Positions 1 to 12,511 of a DNA stretch of 64,000 nt are shown piece by piece. The position numbers and the translations under genes were made by a program. This DNA is from Daphnia pulex (Eukaryota; Arthropoda; Branchiopoda; Diplostraca; Daphniidae). The DNA lies in assembly GCF_021134715.1 (NCBI RefSeq), contig NC_060027.1:1302001-1366000 (forward strand), given 5' to 3'. Positions within the stretch are counted from its first letter, which is position 1. Every line of letters starts with the position of its first letter. The notes beneath the pieces were generated by a model that was not told the origin of the DNA, searched no databases, and saw only the letters and a list, made by a program, of their open reading frames with translations.

Positions 1-495
1 CCTTTTTCACCATTGATTCCTTAATGGCAATATTTTATTACCCCTTAGGATACAATCTAAAAAATTATTTTTACTATTCGGTATTAGCGTAATTCTCAAA
101 CAAGTTGACCAAGGTTGCGTTATTAAATCAACCATTTGGTTGAAAAATAGAAGGGTTTCTATAATTCGAATAAATCAAACGATATCCTTGATTGAGTTAA
201 TACTTCACCAACTCACGTCAGATTGTTTACATTCAGTATTAGTTTTTCCCCCCTTTCAAAAAAGTCCCTTATTTTGCCGTTGGTCAAGTTACGCAAAAAA
301 GTTAATCATTTGAATTCAAAGTCGCGCATACAGCCGCCGACTGCTGCTTGACCTTGTAAGATCACCGCCCTAGCGAACAAAAAATTCTCTCGAGCTATTC
401 TGGTATTTACTTTTCGGGTGGATAAGAAGGAACCATTTCCTTAATGCCAGACATTAGTCGCAAATCCGCGCAGACGGTAGGATCAACAAATCACC
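1..495. other. Upstream region of the first cluster gene
   Basis: AT-rich non-coding DNA. I see no reading frame, RNA gene or clear repeat. It presumably contains the promoter and 5'UTR of the gene starting at 496, but I could not assign a TATA box or initiator with confidence. Confidence 0.5.
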
Positions 496-1988
496 ATGGG
501 TCCTTTGTTTTACAATATGGTAAGTTAATTGCCTCACCTTTCTTTCTATTCCTGCACATATTCTTTACAACTAATTCAATTTGGTTTCCGGGTTTATTAT
601 AGCTGATCGGAGCACTGGCACTGGTTACCAACTTAGGCATTGCGCAAGCGCAGGGCCAGAGGATGCAACCAAACTTCAATTCCGGCTCATCCGGAGTATC
701 GCTAGGCTTCCCAGTGAATCGCCACATTGTCAGCACCGTCAACGGACACCTGCTTTCTCTGTCGGCTGATGAGACTGGTGACATCTCTTTGGAAGTGATT
801 GGCTTCGCTCCCAACCGACAGAGAACCCGAATTCAGACTCCACCAGCAGCTCAGTTCCGACAAGCGGATAATTCCTTTCAAGCTAACGGACAAGGAATGA
901 TGCAATCGGCGAATGACGGCGGTCAAGTTCTCCCATCGACAGGCGACCAAAGTTCGTTTTCTAATGTAGCTGGAACTGCTATAACCAATTTCGCTCCACC
1001 AGGAATGAATCAGATGGCAGGATCCAATGACCAAACACCAATGGGCCCCAACGGATTAGCTGGATCGGCTAATAATTTCGGCAGCGTTGGCAGTATGCCC
1101 AGCAATCCAAATTTCCAACAGCAAGCACCTGGCCAGCCTGATAACGGACCCAATGGATTCGCTGGATCGCCTAATGCTTTCGGTGATCTCGGCAGTGTGC
1201 CCAGCAATCCGAATTTCAAACAGCAAGCAGGTGCCCAGCCTAATAACGAACCTCCTTTCAAGAATGGAGGTGGTTTTGGAAACCAGCAGAGTAGCCCATT
1301 TCCAGCCAACGGAGGACCTGCCAATTTCCCAAGCAATCCTCCCCAAATGACTCCCCAAATTGTCAGTCCCCAAATAACTCCCCAAATTGTCAGTCCCCAA
1401 ATAACTCCCCAAATTGTCAGTCCCCAAATGACTCCCCAAATCGTCAGTCCTCAAAATACAGTCGGCGGAATGGCCCCAAGTTTGGCTGGAATCGCTCACA
1501 TATTGAGGGATTCCGACGAATTTCAAGATATTTCGGTGGAAAGAAGCTACGTTTTCGGCCAGGACGGTCGAATTCAATCTACAGTTCAGCTTTCCAGGGA
1601 TTCAAACGAATACGACGACGCATCGCTCGAAGTCAATTTGAATTTGCTGCCGCAGATAAGAAGCCTTCTGAATAATCAATTGCAAACCCAGCACCAAGTG
1701 GTAAGCAATAACCCCCGAATGGTTTTCTTCCACCAAGACGATCAAGACAACGACATGTCGCTGGAACTTCAAGGAATTCTAACCAATCCGTGGTTCCAGC
1801 AACAGATTCAAGAAATCGACGTCCGTTTGAAAAGAGCGCCAGCCGCAAGAAGCAAACGTCTGATGGAAAAATACGCACATGCTCTCGCTTTGTCATCTCC
1901 CTCCACTAATACCGCACCCGCAACAATTCATTCTCCCTTTTTCCTGTCACTTTTAATCACTTGGATTTCGGTTGGACTTATTCTATAA
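496..1988 (+). CDS. Secreted acidic protein, cluster member 1 (probable GPI-anchored)
   Basis: Two exons, 496..519 and 603..1988, give about 469 aa. The 24-nt first exon ends at a GTAAGT donor, and the acceptor TTATAG is at 597-602. The joined N-terminus (MGPLFYNM then LIGALALVTNLGIAQA) is a good signal peptide, so the internal ATG at 663 is not the true start. The middle is Asn/Gln/Pro/Gly-rich with two or three imperfect ~40-residue units (SNPNF.QQA) and four ~9-residue TPQIVSPQ units (nt 1348-1450). Six S-x-E sites occur in motifs such as DISLEV, DSDEF, DASLEV and DMSLEL. The last ~80 residues form a domain shared with the genes at 6470 and 18135, with a furin-type RSKR site and a C-terminal hydrophobic tail. 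The function is unknown; secretion and lipid anchoring are inferred from sequence. Confidence 0.82.
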
Positions 1989-3519
1989 TTTGGACATGGG
2001 TTCTCCTTTCGGGCAAAAATGATGGCTACTTTGGTTATTCTTGGGTTTCGTGTATCATCAAACAAGCAATTTCCACCGGATCTTTAAGCTCGTTTGCATT
2101 ATAGACCTTTCTTTTTTTCTTGTTTGGTTACTGTAATACACGGTTTTATATTTTATTCCATGCATTATTGACAAAGTTATTTGAAAATGTCGTGATCAAA
2201 ATGGGTGTGATTGCAATGATAAAATTTTTAATAGGTTCGCGGAAGTTTAAACCAAGGTTTTGATGAGGAAATCTCAGCTCAAAAGCGTGTACCGGTCGCA
2301 ATATAAACTAGTTTAGAACAATTTTCAACATGTCGCATTCAAAAGAAAAAAAAATTACCTTGAAGACAATCATAAAAATAGTTCGACCATTTGTTGGTCG
2401 TGTTCCAGGAATTATATTTTATAATACTGCCAAAAAATAGCTCAGCGCCTGAAACCACTTCTGTGCTAATTTTGCACGATTCTTAGCTACCAGAGATTTG
2501 AGTTTTAGATTGTAAGAGTGAAGAAACCTTTGCTATACCAAGACAAGGTTTCAATTACAATCTTTTTTTTTTTTTTAAATTCTTATCCATAGAAATAACG
2601 AGTTGGCCCGAAAAAAAGAATGACGACTTGACGGATTAATGACGACCGAGGACGTATTAACATACATAAGTGATGTTATATTCTTGATCGGGGCAAAATG
2701 TCGTTCCGTTTCAATTTTGAAAAACAAGTTAGTATAAAACCCATGCCGGTAGGTTACGATTTGCATACCCTGAAACGAAATCCTATAGTGGGGACGGTAA
2801 ATATAATTCTCCAGCGTGAGCGTTTACGCTAGTCATTTTTGGGGTTTGGTCGGCAAATTTTCTATGTCAAGTTGATTTGAAAGTTGAGATCGACATGGCA
2901 TTCAGACATGTCGACGTCAGCGTTATCGATAAGCCGATTACTATTTGGCTAGGTAAATCAAATTCTAAATTTTCATCGCTTTCATTGCCCTATCCAAATA
3001 TGGTGAAACGAAACTTCAAAGAGACCAACCTTCATTCAGTTATATTTCCTCTCAATTTATTGTCCATTACAATAGTCTGTTTGCGTCAGTGCTCATCTGG
3101 TGTCATTGGATTAAATTCACATGAGATGTGCACTCATCGCTCAACGAACATCATCTTCGCATCGCATTATGTAGACCCGTGTTCGATTCCTTGTCAAATC
3201 AATTCCAAACTCACCTAGACCGATCTGATCGGTAGCCTGTTGCTATAAAACGTGGAGATATCGCATTTAAAAAATTTACCTTGAAGAGAAAGAGAATCAT
3301 AAAAAAGTTTGACCATTTGCTGGTCGTGCTCAAGGAACATTTCATCATATTCTTTCGAAACAGAATATTTGAAAAACAAAAAAAAATAAAACAAAAAACA
3401 GAAATGGTCAGCGCCCGAAACCATTGTCGCGCTAATTTTTGTACGATTGTTAGCTATATACCAAAGATTTGAGTTTAGATTGAAAATATGAAGAAATCTT
3501 TGATATGCCAAAACAAAAA
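1989..3519. other. Intergenic region with a degenerate direct duplication
   Basis: No supported gene. Nucleotides about 2330-2555 and 3258-3518 are diverged direct copies of one another: both run from ACCTTGAAGA through a GACCATTTG.TGGTCGTG core to AAGAAA(C/T)CTTTG. Short frames here have no recognisable content. Confidence 0.5.
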
Positions 3520-4559
3520 CGCCAAGAGAAAACCCTTCCAGTCATTTCAGGTCAAGCTCAGGAATAATCATACTCCACATGTCCCAAATCAACGCAGTCA
3601 AATAGTCAAAAAGGAAGGATAGAGATGCATTTTTCCTACCTTTAAGCCCAGGAAATCCACAGCCAGGCATCCATAGTTGCTCCATCCGTTGAAGAGTTGA
3701 ATCCAGCAGGCAGGTTAGGAAAAAGGAGGTCCTCGTGAATACACCCACACTCGCATGGGCATACACTTGGACATTTTAAACAAAGAAGAGGGAAAGAAAA
3801 GGAAACGAAGAGATCCGTAACTCGATCGACATCAGTAGTTTTTCCAATGAAGAGGGATGCTGTTTAATCTAAATAAAAAATAAAAAAATGTAGCACGAAA
3901 AATATTTGAAGGAAAACAACAAGTGAAGGAAAAGTTGAAAATTAGACAGCGGGTAAATTCTAATTTTTAACAAACAAGAGAATGAAAGATTTCCAGTAAT
4001 TAACCAGTAATTACTGCAGTGATGAGAGTGATGCATAATTAAAATATCTAGTAGGTGACTGGTTATTATAAGTAACGAAAATCATTACCCAAGTGGTGAT
4101 GCTGAGATTGTGGCTGATGACACATCAATGTGATCAAAGTGATCAAGACCAGCACAGGCAAAACTTGTAGATCTTGTAGATATGATGGATGTCGCAGACC
4201 TCAAATCTGTGCAAAAAGGAAAATGTTACATATAGTGCAAAAGAAATGCCATGCATAGACTTTTTCTGGATAGGCAGATGCTAACCAGAAACATTTCATA
4301 AATTTGGAACAGGTTTATCTTAGTCTAATTAAGCTCCAATAATTATTCTATTTGTATTCGTATTTTCATTTACCTGTTATAAAATTCGTTTCTGTTATGG
4401 ATCACAAAAAAACCGAAGACAGCAGACGACACTAATATTCTATTAGTCATGCTAAGATATCGATTGAAATATTAATCGACCCCTACCGCCAAAATCTAAA
4501 CCGTTCAAACACGAAATAAGCGGTATTTTCTCATCCGCGCTCACATCCGCTGAACGGAT
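3520..4559 (-). repeat. Dispersed ~1-kb repeat, copy 1
   Basis: This segment is closely related to 16430-17565 (same orientation) and 34757-36000 (opposite orientation). All three share a short frame on the minus strand of this copy containing CPCECGCIHED followed by an LKG|GTAGG splice-donor-like junction. Its right end carries the small palindrome ATCCGCTGAACGGAT (4545-4559), matched by ATCCGTTTAGCGGAT in copy 3. No transposase is visible, so it is either a non-autonomous element or a repeated gene remnant. Confidence 0.75.
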
Positions 4560-6469
4560 GGGGATTATTTGAGGATATCTTATAGTTCGTCTCATCACGT
4601 TACACTGAGCCCTTTTATTACAATCGAGATAAAAGTTAATTTCCTTGAAAAACCCGCAGATAATTACTTTTAAAACCGAAACCTCCCCAATATAAGTCCC
4701 TCCAGAGATCGTAACCTTTATCGTAGCTTCGGCTCATGCTCCGAAGTTGTGTCGCTCAGTCCTTACACTTAACTTAGTACGGATCATAAACGGTTACCGC
4801 TATGTTGTTGTCCAGCGTATAACCCAATAATTAGTACGGTCGTGTACCCCCAAACACCTTTCCTTTTATTGCTATCACCTTCAAGATGTATAGGTTTATT
4901 TTATTTTAGTATGTCGCGCCCCACCCGACTCGTCGTATATAATACAACAGAAATAAATCTTTTCGGCATTGTCCTTTTACGGAAGTCAATTACGGGGACT
5001 TGACGACTGCGACTGTTTTGCATGTGAGGTAATCTGCAGATGGAAATCTCACGAGTCTCTCGTCGATTGGCGACAAGGATAAACGCTTTCGGCTAACGAG
5101 TGATTTCCTTTCACATCGCTGTAATATGGAAAAACCCTTTGAGGAACCCCTTGAAATTTTTTCTTACTCTCAACGAAACCTCACAGTTTATTTATTGAAT
5201 TCTTGGACTCTTGATTGGAACCGTTTGAATCAACAGCGTCGAAAGTTTAAAAAAAAAATTCCTTATTAGAATATATTAATGATATGCAGTAAAACCCAAT
5301 ATGACCAAGCGCCTTGAGTTTCCTAAAATGCACAGTAGGGTTTTTTGTCTTTTTGGCCTTTGGACAATGTAAACAGTTTTTTCCGTTCTAAAATTTTTAA
5401 AAATTATGTTTCATTTTTTTTAAATCCATATCACAGGATTATTATTATGATTGGGAACACCTTTCCGCCCTTTTCATAAAAATGGTAATCTCACTTATTT
5501 TTTCGTCATTGTCCTTCTATGAAAGGCCATTACGGGGATTTTGGAGTGGTTGACGTGTTGTGCTGCGTCGAGATAGAAATCTGGCATCAGTTGCCACATG
5601 GTATAAACAACTTTCGAATAACGACGAGTTTCCTTTCACTTGAACTGCTGGTGAGCTGATTTTTAAAAAATTTCACACTCTTCATAAAGCATCACATCTT
5701 ATTAAATATTTGGACTATTGGCTATATACTATAGGGAAAATCATTCGAATCAACATTAACAGTTACAAACTGGGTGGTACGGTAAATTCCAACAAATGAG
5801 AGAATTCTCGGACATGTATACAGACACATTGACTAATGTAGCAAACATTTTGGCGTTATTTGTTTGAGACTGACGCTAACACGAGATAGACAAGAATTCG
5901 TTCATGTCATAGAAGGGAGCCGAAATCCTAGAAAATGAACTTGAAAACGGCAGTGTCCTAAATACCAGAAAAAAACAAAACAACCTAACCAGCGACATGT
6001 GAAATATCGTGTAAAGCCTGTTTTCTGTACAACTCTACCAAGGAGGTTATCTAGTTGAGCGCGATGAAAAAAAGATATTTTCTTCGAACTGCGCGCTAAA
6101 ATATTCAGAATTTTTTTGCTCGCGAGTATAGCTCTTTCACGGTCACTAGTAATTATTTCCTCTAATAGAAAAAATTCACGGGTAAGCGCCATAAGCCATT
6201 TGCGCAATACATGCCAATGTTTAAAATCTTAAAAATAACCAGCGAATAATACCGAAAGATAAAAAGAGAGAAAAGAAACTGGGCTATATCTGCCTTGTAG
6301 TATAATAACCTTGCAGTCTGTACCCCCAAAGCTGTTCCGCGCGCCGTCAAGGTTTTGACGTTTTCTCTATTGGCGTTTGAAAACGAGGCGCGACTTGGCG
6401 AAACCCAACAGACAACCGATTTTATATGCTCCGTGATATCAGACGTAACTGGTTCGCTTTCAATCGATC
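4560..6469. other. Intergenic region with a second local duplication
   Basis: No supported gene. Segments about 4961-5135 and 5501-5665 are diverged direct repeats sharing CATTGTCCTT, CCATTACGGGGA-like and GAGT(G)TTTCCTTTCAC blocks. The open frame continuing upstream of 6470 (from about 6301) is judged non-coding because the gene start is better explained by the exon at 6470. Confidence 0.5.
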
Positions 6470-8757
6470 ATGCGCCAAACGCTTTGTTTATTGGTAAAGT
6501 ATCAACATTTTTTAAAAGTCTCTTTAAAGATGTCATTTTAACAATGAATGGTATTCCTTTTTTAAATGTGCAACAGCTGATGGGGGCGATAGCGCTCACG
6601 TCGCATCTTGGAGAAAGTGACGCAATTGCTATCGGATCTGAGGTAAAACCAAATCAAACGGTGTCGACCGCTAATGAAACCATTGCAGTGCCAACAAGTG
6701 TTGGACTAAACGGCACGATTCAATTCACTATTACCAACAATGGAACCGGAGCAAAAACCCAAAGAGAAATTGCGATCGGAGACGAAATTACGCAATTGTT
6801 TTTTGGAGAAGCTAAAGCTGATTCCGTCGGTAAGGATTCCAACAGTGGACCCGGGGTAATGGTAACCCAATTGGAAACGATTAGTGAACAGGTTCCAGTC
6901 GTTCCAGTTCAGCAAGACGAAAATGTCGGCACAGCTTTCGATTCCTTGGCGGTCCCCATCGACAGCCAACCACCGACCATCGACAGCATTGCCATCGGAG
7001 CTGGAGAATTAGGAATCCAGCAGACGGTACAACAAGTTGATGAACTCATAACTCAAGTCGAGCAAGAGACAAACAATTTCGGTGGACCTGTTATTGGTGC
7101 GGGGGATTCGTTTACCGCCAGTGAAACGGACAAATTACAACCTCCAACGGAAATGGTCGATAGTAAAATTTTTCAAGTCGAGCAAGAGACAATTAATGGA
7201 GGAGCTGTTCCATCCGTGACCGCAGCAGACATCGTTACGAGTAATACCGGTACCGCCGGAGACGGATTTCAAATTAATTTGGCGGGAGTACAAGAGATGG
7301 GCGAAACGCCCATCGTCGGTGTAGTCGATCAAATGACAACCCAAATTCCAATTTTCTGGCCTTCTGGAGATGAGCCCGGTGAATTAAAAATAGAACACAC
7401 AATCAACCCGAACACCGAGGAGAGTGTCGATAAAATGCAGACCAGCGTCAACTTCTCAGGAGCGGCCAAACAAATTCCGATTTTCATTAATTCAAAAATA
7501 AAACACGCCGTTTTCAATATTCACGTTCAGCCGTCACCACCGACAAGTCCAGCAGTTCACAGAATCGTCAAGAAACCTGAGGACTATTCACTGGACATTG
7601 AAATTGGCGTACCAGCGATTCAACCCCCAACGGAGATGCCGAATTTCCCTCAAGTGGCTCAGGTTAAAGAAATCGATTTAGAGTTACCTGATTTAATTGC
7701 CATTCCTAGCGGATCGACAGAAAGCCCCGTCTATCAAGTACCAAGCGATGCCCAAGTGAATTCTTTCGATATCGATAAGATTATCCTGGGCGAAATCAAT
7801 CAAACGCCCACTACTCCTGCTGATACCTTCACTATCGACACCGCCCAAATTGGCGATCAGCTGTTGCTAGTACAACCGGCAGAAATTCCAAATGTCGTTA
7901 CCGATGATAGAACTATGAGATCTGCACTAGCTTCGCTGTCAATCGTACCGAATCCTGCCCAGCAAATCAACGATGGCCGCCTTCCCAGCCCCCCGGTCGT
8001 CAACAGCAAACACATCGACGATGCCGTTGACGATAACATTTCGTTAGAGATAATCGGTTTCATTCCCCGCAATCAGCTTCCAATCAATAATCAGACCGTT
8101 GCCGAGACTCGACGGCCAATTTTGGTCAAGTTTGACGATGTATCAGCCGAAGAGCTGGGCCGCTTTAATGGAAGCCAAGCAATCTTTCTCTCACGCCCAT
8201 CTTCGGTCAAAGTGTCCAGTCACGGTGAAAACCGACAGAACGGCCCGATGGTGGTACAATCGGTCAGAATTGACCCAGTTCAACCGACGAATACAATCAA
8301 CGGAGACGATAATTCTGGCGAAATCGACGTCGATGTATCCGTAGAGAAAGCGGACATCCGCACCAGCAATCTGTCTCGGCATTCAGACGAACAGGATGAT
8401 GACATGTCGCTCGAAGTTGATTTCAATGTACTTCCTCAGATCAAACGCATATTGAGGCGGCAATTTCAAAAGAAACCCAAAAATCCCAAAATGGTCTTTT
8501 TCCATCATCACTCCGACGAGCAAGACGATGACGCCTTTGAACTGAATAACATTTTGGCGAATCCCGTTTTCCAGCGAAAGTTACAAGAAATGGACGAGCG
8601 TTTGAAATCCGCACCAGAGGCGAGAGGCAAGCGCCTCATGGAAAAATACGCCGAAGCTCTGGCCATGTCGGCCTCATCCGCAGCCGCCGCAACGATTAAC
8701 TTTTCTTTGTATTTCCCGCTTTTAATCGCATGTCTTTTGGTTAAATGGTCCTTTTAG
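6470..8757 (+). CDS. Secreted acidic protein, cluster member 2 (probable GPI-anchored)
   Basis: Exons 6470..6493 and 6577..8757 give about 734 aa. A long frame runs through the intron without a stop, but the family pattern is clear: ATG CGC CAA ACG CTT TGT TTA TTG, then a GTAAAG donor, then acceptor AACAG before CTG ATG GGG GCG. The protein starts MRQTLCLL-LMGAIALTSHLGESDA, matching the sister genes. The long central part is Thr/Gln/Pro/Ile-rich with spaced QVEQET and PPTEM repeats. SLEIIGF(I)P and NPKMVFFH motifs are shared with the gene at 496, making it the closest paralog. About seven S-x-E sites are present (SLEI, SAEE, SVEK, two SDEQDDD, SLEV). The C-terminus has the shared domain with RGKR and a hydrophobic tail. 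Confidence 0.82.
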
Positions 8758-9431
8758 ATTTTTTTTTTTTTTACGACTGGATTTTTTAGCGCACATATTC
8801 TACTCGTTGAATACATTATTACCTTTTTTTAAAAAAAGAAAAATTCAAAACATTTTCCGTTTCCGTAATTTTGGTCGGTCTACTTTACTACTTTTTTGTT
8901 TAACCGCATATTCAGAAATATATTTTTCGGTTTTAGTAATCGGCTGTATAAGTTGTCATACGAATAATAAACGGTATACTTTGGAACTGTGTGTGCGTAA
9001 CGATTTTTTTCTTTTTAAATGACCGATATTCCAAACATCATAATAATTCCACCTGCTGCTATTATTCGCTGATAACCGTTGATGAAACTTTGAGAAAGTG
9101 TGTCAATGTTTATGGGTATAGACGGGGTAGTATACAAAGAAACAAGTTGAACCTTTCTAATCCTTGGCGTTTTCTTCTGAAGTCCGAAGGTATCTCGAGT
9201 TTTTTTCGTCTGGACATTGGCACCGGGCGTTCGTGAAATCGGGTCTATAACTATAAGATCAAGTCGCAGCGAACGGGTTTGTTTCTTATTCCTCCGCGAA
9301 ACTTTGAGCGACCAGCACGAACACTATGGTCTTGAAACTTTTTTGTCTTTGAGAATTTTTAAATGTCGAGCGCACAGTTTTATTTCGCATTTCGTCTGTG
9401 ATACAGTGACAAGACAGCAATCAGTGCCATC
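8758..9431. other. Intergenic region between cluster members 2 and 3
   Basis: 3' flank of member 2 and 5' flank of member 3. A poly-T run at about 8761-8773 follows the stop codon. Short frames here do not resemble known proteins. Confidence 0.5.
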
Positions 9432-12400
9432 ATGTTTGGATTTCGTTACATCACGGTAAAGTGGACGTCATCATTTCTTAATGTCAATTGTTAAGGACAC
9501 ATCATCTAATTTCTGTCTATGATTATTAGTTTGTCGGAATATTGATGCTACTGCAGCATTTAAGAGAAGCTGATTCATTCGCTCTGCATACGAATGAGAA
9601 AAGAAATATTGACTATCACGACGGCGCCGTTATTCAATTATCTGGTAAAACTATATCCATAAAAAATGTTGAAGAAGAACTCGAAGAAGCTAATCATGGC
9701 GGAGAAACGGCGGTCAGAGCCAAGCGAACGGCACTCACAGCCACAATCGATGGAAAGTTTACTGTACACTTAATTGTCAGTGTTAAACCAGCGGAACAAG
9801 TAGTAGCCGTCCCACCCCGGGTAACTAAAATTGGTCGACTCCGCACAAGTGGAGGGCCAGTCCAAAGTCCAGCCATTTCCAAGAGTTGCCAGAACGAGTA
9901 CTGCGACTTTGCGATGGAACTAGAACTTTTGAAACAAGTCTCGAAACCTGCGGTCGATTCAACAGTCGGCGAAATCAAAAAAGAAGAAGAAGAAGAAGCC
10001 AATCAAAACCAAACCAGAAGCCAAGGTCGAGTGAGAATACCAATCACACCTGCTGCTGCCAAAAGAGATTCCAAATTGAGAGCTAGTCGCACTCAGGCGA
10101 CCACGACTCGCTACCCGATGATAACACCCACATCAATCAAGCCGGTCCTCGGCAGAAACAAAATAGAGACGACAACAACCCGCTATTATCGGACTTCATC
10201 AGCATCTAATAGACCATCAGTGTCAAATCAGGTGTTGAACAGAACAAGAACGGGTGTTGGACGCTACCAGTCGACACGAATACCGACCAACGCAACCCGA
10301 TTCGGTCAAATTCGAACAAACGCTGCGACACGTAATAATCCACTTTCCATAGATTCAAGGGAAGAATTGGTATTGTTTTCGGAGAAAAGAAACGAAAATG
10401 CCCAAAATGGCCCCAATAAATCAAGGGCACGACAAAAAGAAGGAAAATCCCCGTCGGCGCTATTAACCAGATTTCAAACGACTCGAATTCACAGGAAAAA
10501 AGTAACCGATAACGCTGACGTCAGCGTAGGAACGAATGAATCGATTCCAACAACAACTGAAATAAGTCAAGTTCAAACGGCTAATAATAACAGCGGCACG
10601 GACAAACCGGAATGTAATTCGAATGTGACGTTTGAATTCGATGTGCCAATTTTCAGAGATTCGGTCGAGCACAGGAAGAATGTATCCGCCGACGAAATCA
10701 ATGTGACTACCCCGGCAGCGGAAGATGTCGCCACACCAACAACAGTCGGCAACACTATTTTTGTGATGCCGATACCACTGAACCGCCGAATAATGTCAAA
10801 TGTCACGCAGTTGGACGAACTCAAAATAGAACCAACACAAAATAATGTCACGCAAGGGCGGCCGGTATCAGAGATTCCCTTAGAGTCGATGAGTGAGGAT
10901 CTAACAACAACGGAGGAAACTATTCTAAACCCAACGGAGATTAGTGTCCCCATCGAGACGACGGAGAATCCCATTTCTATTAATTCTGAAAACTCTGACT
11001 ACTTTCCATGGGAACAGATTGGCGATTTTGAATATCAAATCAACCCAAAATCAAAACAAGTAGTCAATATTCGACTGCTGCAAACGACGACGACGACTAC
11101 CGCATCTTATAATCCAGTTACTAAATCATACGAGGAACAAGGAAATAATTCAAGTTTGAAAGAACCGCCAGGGCAACAAGATAACTTGGATGTCGAGTTG
11201 GGAACTGCCGCAACTACTTTAGAGATACCAGCCACAACGGTTATCCCAACACAAATGGTAACAATAACCCCTACTGTTAAACTACCTATACCGTTAAACC
11301 GCAGGAAGCCAATAGATGGCACGCAATCGGATAGAGTCGAGACTCCTTTAATAATACAGCCAAGCCGAGAAATTGTTATTATTCCGGCTAGACCAAAGGA
11401 AATCGTTGAACCGGAGCAAACGGCGATTTTTGCCGATAACCCAACGTCCACTACTCAAAAGCCAGAACTTGTTACACTGTCTAGCGAAGTAACAACCGAA
11501 CAGGTAGTTAATAGATTTACTGAATCGGCTACTACAATTTCTGTCCAGCAAACGACGATTACGGAAAATTCACAAAAGACAGAAATTTATTCCAGCGCTG
11601 AAATTGAAAAAGGCCAAGATAATAACAGGAATACATCCATAGCGGAGGTTATTCCAACAGAATCGGGACCTGCTATTATTCCACCATCAATACATCGCAC
11701 GGAGGAAAAAGATAAGGAATCTTACGTCGTTGAAAAAATTAATTTTGAATCCGTAAAAGAAGTCGAACCCATTACGTCAACTGCTTCCGGAATTCCCATT
11801 CAAACGACAACTACCTCCAGTCCAATGCCAGAACTTTCTGATCCAACAGAAGACTTTCCATGGGAGCAAAGACACGATTATGAAGTTCAAGTGAATCCAA
11901 CAACAAAAGAAATCGTTAACGTTCGGCTGTTGACGACAACAACCCCAAAACCACTTGTATCTATCGATAATTTTGACAGGACTTTAAAATCTGAAAGTCT
12001 CCTGACGGATGAAGAACAAGATGAGCTCACCATGGAAGTACTAAGTCGAATTCTCGAACGCAATGGCAAAATCCGAACGCCAAAAGTTGGCGATAAATTT
12101 TTCTCCGGCGTGAAAGTACCGGGAACACGCGTCTCGGTTACGTCGTCCGATCAAACAAATAAAAATGCGGCGGCCCCACCCATCAGGACTGTGGTGGTAC
12201 CCAACAATAATCGTGATCGAACAGCTCACGGCCGCAAACCGATTTTCAGCCACTCGAGCGAAGACGGCGTCTTTTTTTTCCGCTACGCCAATGATGAAGA
12301 TCCGTCGAACGCGGACAACCGGAAGCCAAAATTGAATATCGACGCGGATGACGAAATAAGAGAAACTGATTGGAATACCCGGCGGAATCACGTGCCAGTG

Positions 12401-12511
12401 AGGGACTCCCCTTATTTCTATTACGTCCAAGATGGCACCAACTCAAGCGCACTGGTCAAAGCTTCTTGTTACGTTCTATTCTTAGTCGCTTGTGTTTTGG
12501 TCGTACTTTAA
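9432..12511 (+). CDS. Thr-rich secreted protein, cluster member 3 (probable GPI-anchored)
   Basis: Exons 9432..9455 (24 nt, GTAAAG donor) and 9530..12511 give about 1001 aa. The N-terminus MFGFRYIT-FVGILMLLQHLREADSF fits the cluster's split signal peptide. The mature part is rich in Thr, Asn and Arg, with TTT runs suited to O-glycosylation, many N-x-T/S sites and a basic RAKR site near residue 70. A ~33-residue module occurs twice (nt 10998-11100 and 11857-11950): FPWEQ..D.E.Q.NP..K..VN.RLL followed by a TTT run. PIPLNRR also occurs twice. Near the end, DELTMEVLSRILE resembles the SLEV..LP.I..IL motif of sister genes. The tail NSSALVKA followed by a hydrophobic stretch looks like a GPI signal. 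The shared C-terminal domain of members 1, 2 and 5 is absent. The function is unknown. Confidence 0.8.

Noticed and set aside
3520..4559. Helitron assignment for the dispersed repeat based on its terminal palindrome
   Set aside because: A hairpin is present, but I could not find a 5' TC / 3' CTRR pair at consistent positions among copies.
6355..6469. Upstream extension of cluster member 2 beginning at a TTG
   Set aside because: The sister-gene exon pattern at 6470 (24 nt, GTAAAG donor) explains the start better. The extension encodes no signal peptide.
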